The position numbers were made by a program, and so were the translations under genes. Shown piece by piece: positions 1 to 6,135 of a stretch of DNA of 7,677 nt. This DNA is from Lysobacteraceae bacterium (lineage in GTDB: Bacteria > Pseudomonadota > Gammaproteobacteria > Xanthomonadales > Xanthomonadaceae), in contig DNXT01000474.1 of assembly GCA_003505795.1 (NCBI GenBank), forward strand, positions 1-7,677. Reading direction: 5' to 3'. The notes below the pieces were generated by a model. That model did no database searches, was not told where the DNA came from, and was given only the letters and a program-made list of their open reading frames with translations. Positions within the stretch are counted from its first letter, which is position 1. Every line of letters starts with the position of its first letter.

Positions 1-1179
1 GCCGGCATGCGCGAGCGCGGCGGCCTGCAGTTCCTGCTGGATGCGCGCGGCCACGTCCTCGGCGCCGGCGCGCGGGGTCGCCGGCAGCAGCATCGCGAAT
101 TCCTCGCCGCCATAACGTGCCACCAGATCGTCCGGCCGGCACGCCACGCGCTGCAGCACCGCGGCGAGCTGGCGCAGGCACTGGTCGCCCTGCGGATGGC
201 CGTAGTGGTCGTTGTATTGCTTGAAATAGTCGACATCGAGCATCAGCACCGACAGCGCGCCGGCCCCGTCCCGCATCCCGGCGAGGGCGCGCTCGAAGGC
301 GCGGTCGAAACCGCGCCGGTTGGCGATCCCGGTCAGGTGGTCGTGCTTGGCATGCCGCTGCAGCTGCCGGTTGGCGTCCTCGAGCAGGCGGTTGGCCTCG
401 GCCAGCGCCTCGGTGGTGCGCGCCAGGCGCTGCTGCACGCGCAGGTGCTCGGTGATGTCGGTCAGCGCCATGGTCAGCGCGATCACCGCGCCGTCGAGGT
501 CGCGCACCGCCTGCACCCGCACGTGGCAGGTGCGCCCGTCCCAGTCCACGGTGCGGTCCGGAACGTCCTTGCCGGCGTCGAGCAGGGCGAAATCGTCCAC
601 CGCATCGATGCCGGCCTGCGCGGACAACTCGGCCACCGGGCGCCCCGCCATCTCCTGCACGCGCATGCCGCGCAGGCGCGCCATCGCCTCGTTGACCGCC
701 ACGTAGCGGTGCTCGCGGTCGATCAGGCACAGCGCCACCGGCGCGGCGGCGTACAGCGCCTCCAGCTGGAACAGGCGCTGGTCCGGGGCGCCGGCCCCGG
801 CTGCATTGCCGGGCGTGACGTCACGGTCGATGCCGCGGTAGCCGCGCAGTTCGCCGTGCTCGTCGAACAGCGGCACGCCGCTGGTCTCCAGCACCACGAT
901 GCGCCCGTCGGCACGCAGGTTGCGGTTGAGCAGGCCGCGGAACGCGCGCCGTTCGGCGACGATCGCCGCGAACTCGCGGCCCACGCGCTCGGCCTCGGCC
1001 GCCGGCATCAGCTCGAACGGGGTGCGCCCCAGCAGCTGTGCCGGGGTGAAGCCGAGCAGCGCCTCGCAGGCATGCGAGCAGAAGGTGTAGCGGCCCTGGG
1101 CGTCCACTTCCCAGATCCAGTCGCTGTTGTGGTGCACGATCTCCTGGAGATGGCGCATCCGGCGTTCGCTATCGGACAC
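1..1179 (-). CDS. PAS-PAS-GGDEF diguanylate cyclase, C-terminus cut by window edge
   Basis: Probable cytoplasmic diguanylate cyclase that condenses two GTP into c-di-GMP. The first 393 residues are visible; about 45-50 residues of the usual GGDEF fold lie beyond the left edge. Seen: a PAS domain at about residues 8-122 (W/D-rich start NSDWIWEVD, ending DRDVT), a second PAS at about 131-243 ending in LTDITEH, and a helical Gln/Leu/Glu-rich linker at about 244-277. The cyclase domain starts at HDHLTG (279). It has metal-binding D315 in DVDYFK, N323-D324, the active-site GGEEF at 357-361, and an RxxD product-inhibition site (R348-D351) five residues before it. No signal peptide or membrane segment is present, so the sensed signal should be intracellular or a bound cofactor. 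The start is GTG 1179, with a GGAAGG stretch about 10 nt upstream; ATG 1158 is the alternative. The SDR gene ends 35 bp upstream on the same strand, so co-transcription is possible. Cyclase activity is inferred from intact motifs; the ligand is unknown. Confidence 0.93.
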   Translation of the reverse strand, partial: MSDSERRMRHLQEIVHHNSDWIWEVDAQGRYTFCSHACEALLGFTPAQLLGRTPFELMPAAEAERVGREFAAIVAERRAFRGLLNRNLRADGRIVVLETSGVPLFDEHGELRGYRGIDRDVTPGNAAGAGAPDQRLFQLEALYAAAPVALCLIDREHRYVAVNEAMARLRGMRVQEMAGRPVAELSAQAGIDAVDDFALLDAGKDVPDRTVDWDGRTCHVRVQAVRDLDGAVIALTMALTDITEHLRVQQRLARTTEALAEANRLLEDANRQLQRHAKHDHLTGIANRRGFDRAFERALAGMRDGAGALSVLMLDVDYFKQYNDHYGHPQGDQCLRQLAAVLQRVACRPDDLVARYGGEEFAMLLPATPRAGAEDVAARIQQELQAAALAHAG

Positions 1180-1214
1180 TCGTGCTTTTCCTTCCGGCCA
1201 TCGCCCCGCGGCGC

Positions 1215-1991
1215 TCAGAACCCGTAGCGCAGGAAGCCGCCATCCACGGCGATGCATTCGCCGGTGATGTAGCTGGAAGCCGGCAGGCACAGGAAACCCA
1301 CCGCCGCGGCCACTTCCTCCGGTTCGCCGATGCGACGCATCGGCGTGCGCTCGATCACCTGCTCGTAGTAGTCCGGGTCCGACAGCGGAGCGGACGTGCG
1401 GCGGGTGCGGATGTACCAGGGCGCGACCGAATTGACCCGCACCCCGTCCTCGGCCCATTCGGCGGCGAGGTTGCGGGTCATCTGGTGCAGCGCGGCCTTG
1501 GTCATGCCGTATGGCGCGCCGCTGCGCACGTGGATCACGCCGGACACGCTGCCGACGTTGACGATGGCCGAGCTGGCGTGCCGGGTCAGCAGCGGATGCG
1601 CGTAGCGCGACAGCTCGAAGGCCGAGAACAGGTTGGTCTCGAAGATCCCGCGCCATTCGTCCTCGGTGTAGTCCACCGCCGCGCGGGTGAGGTTGCCGCC
1701 GGCGTTGTTGACCAGCAGGTTCAGCCCGTCGACGTGGTCCTCGACCCAGTCCAGGATCGCGCGCCGGTCCTCGTCGTCGGCCACGTCGGCCGACAGGCCA
1801 TGGATCTCGCGCCCGGGGAACTCCTCGGCCAGATCGTCGCGGGCCAGCGCCAGCGCATCGGCGTCGCGCGCCACCAGCAGCAGGTCGGCGCCGAAACCCA
1901 GCAGTTCGCGGGCGATGGCCAGGCCGATGCCGGCGCTGGCGCCGGTGATCAGGGCGGTCTGTCCATCCAGCCGCCAGCGGTGCTGTGTCAC
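1215..1991 (-). CDS. SDR family NAD(P)-dependent oxidoreductase (tropinone reductase-like)
   Basis: A 258-residue classical short-chain dehydrogenase/reductase, the normal length for the family, predicted to be cytosolic and to reduce a carbonyl or oxidise an alcohol with NAD(P)(H). Seen: the Rossmann glycine motif TGASAGIG at 16-23, NNAG at 95-98, catalytic N120, S148, Y161 and K165 (YGMTK), and a C-terminal GxxxAVDGGF segment. ARD at the end of the second beta strand may favour NADPH, but this is a guess. The overall pattern resembles proteins annotated as tropinone reductase-like in proteobacteria; that name reflects similarity, not a known substrate. The GTG start at 1991 is chosen because GGAGGAA lies 6 nt upstream. 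The frame stays open further upstream, but that part has low-complexity composition and no family homology. It is divergent from the lipoprotein gene and 35 bp ahead of the GGDEF gene. Confidence 0.93.
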   Translation of the reverse strand: MTQHRWRLDGQTALITGASAGIGLAIARELLGFGADLLLVARDADALALARDDLAEEFPGREIHGLSADVADDEDRRAILDWVEDHVDGLNLLVNNAGGNLTRAAVDYTEDEWRGIFETNLFSAFELSRYAHPLLTRHASSAIVNVGSVSGVIHVRSGAPYGMTKAALHQMTRNLAAEWAEDGVRVNSVAPWYIRTRRTSAPLSDPDYYEQVIERTPMRRIGEPEEVAAAVGFLCLPASSYITGECIAVDGGFLRYGF

Positions 1992-2074
1992 GTCTCGTTC
2001 CTCCAAACCGCAGCCGCGCACGCACGCCGCGCGCTGGGCGTAGGATAGCGCCACGCCGAGCGAGGTCGTTGCCG
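1992..2074. promoter_or_regulatory. Divergent intergenic region, SDR gene / lipoprotein gene
   Basis: This 83-bp spacer must hold the 5' signals for both divergent genes unless they overlap the coding regions. The only AT-richer patch is at 2041-2047. It reads TAGGAT on the plus strand and TATCCT on the minus strand, each matching 4 of 6 bases of a sigma-70 -10 box. I find no good -35 box at the right distance for either direction. The promoter call is therefore weak and mainly positional. Confidence 0.25.
1998..2004 (-). promoter_or_regulatory. Ribosome binding site of the SDR gene
   Basis: GGAGGAA on the minus strand, 6 nt before the GTG start at 1991. It is a near-consensus Shine-Dalgarno sequence and decides the start against the longer open frame upstream. 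Confidence 0.8.
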
Positions 2075-2290
2075 ATGAATGCCAAGTTGTCATTGGGACT
2101 GTTGCTGCTGACGCTGCTGGCCGGGTGCAAGCGCCCGCAGCCGCCGCCGACCGACAAGCCGCCGGAGCCGCAGGCCAGCGCGATGCGCGATGCGATCCAG
2201 CAGCCGCTGGACAAGGCCCATGCGCTGCAGCGGGACCTGGACCAGGCCGCCGCACGGCAGGGCGCGGCCGTCGATGCCGCCACGCAGTGA
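2075..2290 (+). CDS. Small lipoprotein, unknown function
   Basis: A 71-residue protein with a clear lipoprotein signal: a short basic start (MNAK), a Leu-rich core at about 5-15, and lipobox LAGC with the lipidated Cys at 18. The mature part is about 54 residues. It opens with a Pro-rich linker (about 19-36, KRPQPPP and KPPEP) followed by a charged, Ala/Gln-rich segment (about 39-71) that should be helical and may form a coiled coil. Lys at +2 after the Cys is not the Asp inner-membrane retention signal, so outer-membrane sorting is plausible by the Escherichia coli rule, although that rule is not universal. ATG 2075 is chosen because it directly precedes the signal peptide; GAGG lies about 9 nt upstream. 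An in-frame upstream extension is Arg/Pro-rich and would bury the signal. I do not recognise a named family. It stands alone, divergent from the SDR gene and convergent with sppA. Confidence 0.85.
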   Translation: MNAKLSLGLLLLTLLAGCKRPQPPPTDKPPEPQASAMRDAIQQPLDKAHALQRDLDQAAARQGAAVDAATQ

Positions 2291-2342
2291 GAAACGCACT
2301 GCCGTAGGCCTGGCCGCCATGCCGCAGGAGGCTGGCTTCTCT

Positions 2343-2412
2343 TGTGGGAGGGACTTCAGTCGCGACCGGGCCTTGCCGGAACGGCGTCGCGACGACTGAA
2401 GTCCCTCCCACA
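2343..2412. repeat. REP-like inverted repeat
   Basis: Two perfect 20-nt inverted arms, 2343-2362 (TGTGGGAGGGACTTCAGTCG) and 2393-2412, separated by 30 nt. The pairing can continue inward through a second inverted pair, TCGCGAC at 2360-2366 and GTCGCGA at 2386-2392, if a 3-nt insertion (TCG) in the right arm is bulged out. The arm sequence resembles dispersed intergenic repeats known from xanthomonads and pseudomonads (GTGGGAG-type REP sequences mobilised by REP-associated tyrosine transposases). Membership in that family is inferred, since genome copy number is not visible here. No transposase lies nearby. Its position between convergent genes would also allow it to act as a bidirectional transcription terminator, although no T-tract follows either arm. 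Confidence 0.8.
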
Positions 2413-2483
2413 GCCCTCACCGGAAGCATCGCCACGCACGGCGGCGCGACGGGCATCCCACCCTCCCGGGCTTCCGGCGGCGC

Positions 2484-2503
2484 GGGCTGAAGTCGCTCCC
2501 GCA
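2484..2503. repeat. Solitary half copy of the REP-like arm
   Basis: This 20-nt stretch (CTGAAGTCGCTCCC core) matches the right arm at 2393-2412 in 16 of 20 positions and in the same orientation, with no matching left arm nearby. It looks like a decayed or single REP unit. Confidence 0.6.
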
Positions 2504-2537
2504 GAATCCCGCCTCGGGTAATGGCGTCCGAAACCCG

Positions 2538-2556
2538 GCCCGGCGTGGCGCCGGGC
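2538..2556 (-). terminator. Possible sppA terminator hairpin
   Basis: A perfect 8-bp GC stem (GCCCGGCG / CGCCGGGC) with a 3-nt loop, starting 18 nt after the sppA stop codon. On the minus strand it is followed only by a short TTT within GGGTTTCGG, so intrinsic termination would be weak by the classical rule. Short T-tracts are common in high-GC genomes. Confidence 0.45.
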
Positions 2557-2574
2557 ATCGCGCAGGCTATCCGC

Positions 2575-4476
2575 TCAGAAACCGCAGAAGCAGTAGGCCA
2601 GCGACTTCACCGGCGCTGCGCCGGCCTTGGCGTCGCGCACCGCGTCCTCGACGAAGCGCAGCTGCGTGTCCATTTCCGGCAGCGAACGCGCCAGCATCGC
2701 CCGGGCCAGGTCCGAGTCGCCCAGCGCCCAGGCGCCGATGCGGCTGCCGGCGAATCCACTCATGAACTGCGCGAACGGGGTGGCGGGCTTCTCCACGTAA
2801 CGCACCCGGAACTTGCCCCGGGTCAGCCTGGCGCGCGCCGCGGCATCGGCGACGGCGTCCTTCATGCCGCCGAACGCGTCGACCAGACCGCGCTCCTTGG
2901 CCTGCGCGCCGCTCCACACGCGGCCGCGGGCCACGTGGTCGATGGCCTCCACCGATTGCTTGCGCGCACTGGCGACCTTGCCGGTGAAGTCGGCATAGCC
3001 CTTGTTGATCACCGACTGGATCACCTGGCCGACCGCCGGGTCCAGCGGCCGGCTGATGTCGAACGCGCCGGCGAAACGGGTGGTGCCGACGCCGTCGGTA
3101 TGCACGCCGATCTTGCCCAGGGTGCGGGTGACGTTGGGGATCATGCCGAAGATGCCGATCGAGCCGCTGATGGTCGACGGATCGGCGTAGATGCGGTCGG
3201 CGTCCATGCTGATCCAGTAGCCGCCGGAGGCGGCCAGGTCGCCCATCGACACCACCACCGGCTTGCCGGCGGCCTTCAGCGCGACCACCTCGCGGCGGAT
3301 CTGCTCGGAGGCGAACACCTCGCCGCCGGGCGAATCCACCCGCAGCACCACCGCCTTCACGTCTTCGTCGTCGCGCGCCTGGCGCAGCAGCGCCGCGGTC
3401 GACTCGCCGCCGATCTTGCCGGCCGGCTGCTCGCCGCCGCTGATCTCGCCCTCGGCGACCACCACCGCCACCTGCGGACGCGAGTCCATCGGCGAGCGGC
3501 GCGCGTCGAGCTGGGCCAGGTAGCCGCCGAGACCGACGTTGCGGAAGCCCTCGTCGGCGTCGCTGTCGGCCACGCCGCGCTCGGCCAGCAGCTCGCCGAG
3601 CTGCTCGCGCGTCTTCAGCCCGTCCACCAGCTTCTGCTGCAGCGCGTACTTGGCCAGGTCGCCGCCGGCGGCGGCGATCCCCTCGGGCATCGTGTCGATG
3701 CCGGCGGCGATCTGCTCCGGGGTGAGCTTGCGCGCGGCGGCGACGTCGGCGAGATAGCGCTGCCACACGTCGTTCATCCAGAACAGGTCCGCTTCCTTGG
3801 CGTCGGCCGAGGCGGCGTCGAGGATGTACGGCTCGGCCGCGGACTTGTACTCGCCCACGCGGAACAGGTGCACGTCCACCCCGAGCTTGTCCTGCAGGCC
3901 CTCGCGGAAGTACTGGCGGTAGCGGCCGAGGCCTTCCAGCACCACGCCGCCCATCGGGTCGAGGTAGACCTCGCTGGCCTGCGCCGCCAGCAGGTACTGC
4001 GCCTGGGTCATGTTCTCGCTGAAGGCGACGATCTGCTTGCCCGAGGCCTTCAGTTCCTGCAGCGCCGCGGCCACCTCGCGCAGCGAGGCGAAGCCGGACG
4101 GCTGCAGCTTGTCCAGGTCCAGCAGCACGCGCTCGATCTTCTTGTCGTCCTTGGCCGCCTCGATGGCCCGGATCAGGTCGCGCAACTGGATTTCCTCGGC
4201 CGCCTTGTCGCCCACCGCCTTGGCCAGCGCGCGGCTGACCGGATCCGCGCTGAACTGCTCGACCAGCTTGCCTTCCGGCGCGATCACCAGCGTGGTCCGG
4301 TCCTGCAGCGGCTTGACCCCGCTGCCGCGCGCCATCGCCGCCACCAGCACCAGCAGCATCAGGAACAGCAGGCCGAAGAACAGCAGGTTCAGGATCAGCC
4401 GGCGGGTGAAGTTCATCACATCCCACAGGCCGACGAAGAAGGCGGCGACGGGATTGCGACGCGCGGGTTGGTTCAT
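2575..4476 (-). CDS. sppA: Signal peptide peptidase SppA, 67 kDa type
   Basis: A 633-residue membrane-anchored serine protease of family S49, close in length to Escherichia coli SppA (618). In the known enzyme a tetrameric dome on the periplasmic face of the inner membrane degrades signal peptides released after cleavage by signal peptidases. Seen: a short cytoplasmic N-terminus, one membrane anchor at about 26-48 (Leu/Phe-rich, after TRR), then two tandem S49 domains. The general-base Lys is K211 in GEYKSAAEPY (E. coli K209), and the nucleophile is S417 in AASGGYW (E. coli S409). DSPGGEVFASEQI, typical of the second domain, is also present. Both catalytic residues are intact, so the enzyme should be active. 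The start is ATG 4476, with GGAG 6 nt upstream; ATG 4488 in frame lacks a site. The MATE gene lies 167 bp upstream on the same strand; the gap and a hairpin within it suggest separate transcription. Confidence 0.96.
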   Translation of the reverse strand: MNQPARRNPVAAFFVGLWDVMNFTRRLILNLLFFGLLFLMLLVLVAAMARGSGVKPLQDRTTLVIAPEGKLVEQFSADPVSRALAKAVGDKAAEEIQLRDLIRAIEAAKDDKKIERVLLDLDKLQPSGFASLREVAAALQELKASGKQIVAFSENMTQAQYLLAAQASEVYLDPMGGVVLEGLGRYRQYFREGLQDKLGVDVHLFRVGEYKSAAEPYILDAASADAKEADLFWMNDVWQRYLADVAAARKLTPEQIAAGIDTMPEGIAAAGGDLAKYALQQKLVDGLKTREQLGELLAERGVADSDADEGFRNVGLGGYLAQLDARRSPMDSRPQVAVVVAEGEISGGEQPAGKIGGESTAALLRQARDDEDVKAVVLRVDSPGGEVFASEQIRREVVALKAAGKPVVVSMGDLAASGGYWISMDADRIYADPSTISGSIGIFGMIPNVTRTLGKIGVHTDGVGTTRFAGAFDISRPLDPAVGQVIQSVINKGYADFTGKVASARKQSVEAIDHVARGRVWSGAQAKERGLVDAFGGMKDAVADAAARARLTRGKFRVRYVEKPATPFAQFMSGFAGSRIGAWALGDSDLARAMLARSLPEMDTQLRFVEDAVRDAKAGAAPVKSLAYCFCGF

Positions 4477-4488
4477 GGAGGACTCCAT
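4475..4488 (-). promoter_or_regulatory. sppA start region: RBS inside a short inverted repeat
   Basis: The minus strand reads ATGGAG-TC-CTCCAT, so two in-frame ATG codons sit at the ends of a 6+6 inverted repeat. GGAG at 4486-4483, 6 nt ahead of ATG 4476, is the likely Shine-Dalgarno site and decides the start. In mRNA, a 5-bp stem with a 4-nt loop could partly cover this site. Confidence 0.5.
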
Positions 4489-4581
4489 CCAGGAAAACGT
4501 CTATACGGCGATTGCAGCATACCGGCTGTCATGCGGCCGGGCATGCGCAGGAAGTCAGGGGGCCGGGGCCGGTCATCGCCT

Positions 4582-4596
4582 GCACAGGGAAGACGG
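4582..4596. repeat. 15-bp direct repeat, copy 1 (downstream of MATE gene)
   Basis: GCACAGGGAAGACGG occurs here and identically at 6020-6034, in the same orientation. The pair brackets almost the whole MATE gene. Flanking bases do not match. This could be chance. Confidence 0.4.
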
Positions 4597-4603
4597 GAAG
4601 CGC

Positions 4604-4621
4604 TCCCCGCCGGCGCGGGGA
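4604..4621 (-). terminator. Possible MATE gene terminator hairpin
   Basis: A 7-bp stem with 6 G-C pairs (CCCCGC / GCGGGG plus one T-A pair) around a CGGC loop, beginning 22 nt after the MATE stop codon. No clear T-tract follows on the minus strand, so the call is tentative. It would separate the MATE transcript from sppA. Confidence 0.35.
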
Positions 4622-4643
4622 AGGACATCGGCCTGCGCCGGAT

Positions 4644-6038
4644 TCAACCACCGGGCTGGCGCGCCCGCGGATGGACGGCACGCTCCAGCGCGATCCGCCG
4701 GCTGCTGACCTGGAAGCGCCAGCCCATCAGCAGCGCCGCCGCGGTCAGGCCGATGATCAGGCCGATCCACATGCCCTGCGGCCCCCAGCCCAGGCCCAGG
4801 CCGAGCCCGGCACCCAGCGGCATGCCCAGCCCCCAGTAGGCGAACATGGCGATGAACATCGGCACCCGGGTGTCCTTGAGCCCGCGCAGGGCGCCGGCGG
4901 AGAGCACCTGGATGCCGTCCGGGAACTGGAACGTCGCCGCGAACAGCAGCAGCGTGGAGGCCAGCGCCGCCACCGCCACGTCGTCGGTATAGACCCCGAC
5001 GATGGCGCCATGGCCGAGCAGCAGGGCGGTCGCCGACAGCGCCTGGGTGCCGAGCACGATCGCGTAGCCGGCCCAGGCCGCCTGGCGCATGCGCAGCACG
5101 TCGCCGCGGCCGACCGCGTGGCCCACGCGCACCGTGGTGGCCTCGGCCACGCCCATCGGGATCATGAAGCACAGCTGCGAGACGTTGATCGCGATCTGGT
5201 GGGCGGCGGCCTCGGTCGAGCCGAGCCGCCCGATCAGCAGCGCGGTGACGATGAACAGGCCGCCCTCCATCAGCACGGTGATGCCGATCGGCAGGCCGGT
5301 CCTGAGCAGGTCGCGGATCGGCGCCCAGCGCGGCCCTTCCAGGTGCGCGAACAGCTGCAGTCCGGCAAACCGCCTGGAGCGCAACAGGTAGCACGCGAAC
5401 GCCAGCGCCTGCATCCACATCGTCGCCGCCGAGGCCATGCCCAGCCCCTCGGCGCCGTGCTCGGCGAAACCGAAGCGGCCGTAGGTCAGCGCATAGCCCA
5501 GCGGCGCCAGCACCAGCAGCCCGCCGAAGCCCAGCAGCATGGTCGGCAACGTCCAGTGCATGCCTTCGCTCAGGTAGCGCATACAGAAGAACAGGGTCAG
5601 CGCCGGCCCGCCCCAGCGCACCGCGTGCAGGAACGCGGTGGCCCCCGGCACGATGTCCGCGGCGATGCCGAAGGTCGGCAGCAGCGGCGGCACCGCGCTC
5701 AGGAACGCGAACATCACCGCGCCCAGGCCGAGCGCCAGCCACAGCGCCTGGCGGAACAGCGGCCCGATCTCGCGGTCGCGGCCGGCGCCATGCAGCTGCG
5801 ACACCGAGGCGGTCAGCGAGATCAGAGTGCCGATCGGGACCAGCATCGGCAGCCACAGCAGCGCGGTGCCGATGGTCACCGCGGCCAGGGTCTGGGTACC
5901 GTGGTGGCCGGCGATGACGTTGTCGACGAAGCCGATCAGGCCGGTGGAAACGTGGCCCAGCACGAGCGGAAGCGCGAGCAGGCCGGTGGCGCGCACCTCG
6001 GAACCGAAGCGCGGCGCCGGCACAGGGAAGACGGACAT
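4644..6038 (-). CDS. MATE family multidrug efflux transporter, NorM type
   Basis: A 464-residue inner-membrane protein with about 12 hydrophobic segments in two homologous halves, the normal MATE length. Family members export cationic drugs, dyes or metabolites in exchange for Na+ or H+. Seen: FVDNVIAGHHG near residue 37 in the first helix, LMEGGLF near 256 opening the second half, AAAHQIAIN at about 287-295, and FPDGIQVLSAGALRGLKDT at about 372-390. D39, E258 and D374 appear to align with D36, E255 and D371 of Vibrio cholerae NorM, which are implicated in cation coupling; this alignment is by eye. ATG 6038 is the chosen start. No purine-rich ribosome site precedes it or the alternative TTG 6050, and an in-frame TAA lies at 6113-6111, so the N-terminus cannot extend much. 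It is divergent from the DUF3667 gene. Substrate unknown. Confidence 0.94.
   Translation of the reverse strand: MSVFPVPAPRFGSEVRATGLLALPLVLGHVSTGLIGFVDNVIAGHHGTQTLAAVTIGTALLWLPMLVPIGTLISLTASVSQLHGAGRDREIGPLFRQALWLALGLGAVMFAFLSAVPPLLPTFGIAADIVPGATAFLHAVRWGGPALTLFFCMRYLSEGMHWTLPTMLLGFGGLLVLAPLGYALTYGRFGFAEHGAEGLGMASAATMWMQALAFACYLLRSRRFAGLQLFAHLEGPRWAPIRDLLRTGLPIGITVLMEGGLFIVTALLIGRLGSTEAAAHQIAINVSQLCFMIPMGVAEATTVRVGHAVGRGDVLRMRQAAWAGYAIVLGTQALSATALLLGHGAIVGVYTDDVAVAALASTLLLFAATFQFPDGIQVLSAGALRGLKDTRVPMFIAMFAYWGLGMPLGAGLGLGLGWGPQGMWIGLIIGLTAAALLMGWRFQVSSRRIALERAVHPRARQPGG
6020..6034. repeat. 15-bp direct repeat, copy 2 (first codons of MATE gene)
   Basis: Identical to 4582-4596 and in the same orientation. 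Here it encodes residues 2-6 or so of the MATE protein. See the first copy. Confidence 0.4.
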
Positions 6039-6135
6039 GGGAAAACGCAATGCGCGTACTGCGGCCGCGTCAGGGAAAGCGCTGGCACCGGGTCGCGTGA
6101 GGCCGCTATCTTACCCGTCACTTCCTTGCCCGCCC
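6039..6135. promoter_or_regulatory. Divergent intergenic region, MATE gene / DUF3667 gene
   Basis: A 97-bp spacer that should contain both promoters. The only -10-like patch is at 6107-6113: TATCTT on the plus strand and TAAGAT on the minus strand, each 4 of 6 matches. On the plus strand CTGGCA at 6082-6087 is a possible -35 box, but the 19-nt spacing is long. Neither gene has an obvious Shine-Dalgarno sequence. Confidence 0.25.

Larger units (their letters stand above)
2291..2574. other. Convergent intergenic region with repeats
   Basis: Non-coding gap between the lipoprotein gene and sppA, which face each other. It holds a long inverted repeat (2343-2412), a lone half copy of the same motif (2484-2503) and a GC hairpin next to the sppA stop (2538-2556). 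Short open frames here have no ribosome binding site or recognisable product. Confidence 0.7.

Noticed and set aside
814..825. Perfect 12-bp palindrome CGTGACGTCACG
   Set aside because: It lies inside the GGDEF coding region over Asp-Val-Thr codons at the end of the first PAS domain; it is best explained by coding sequence and no operator context is evident.
7..1227. Plus-strand open frame antisense to the GGDEF gene
   Set aside because: Same composition artefact; the minus strand has clear PAS and GGDEF motifs.
1992..2558. Upstream in-frame extension of the SDR protein
   Set aside because: The extension is Arg/Ala/Pro-rich without homology, crosses the lipoprotein gene and the REP-like element, and a near-consensus ribosome site marks GTG 1991.
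2521..4839. Very long plus-strand open frame antisense to sppA
   Set aside because: Its product is a His/Gln/Arg/Leu-rich low-complexity string, with no ribosome site. The opposite strand encodes an unmistakable SppA with catalytic residues. Such frames are expected in high-GC DNA.
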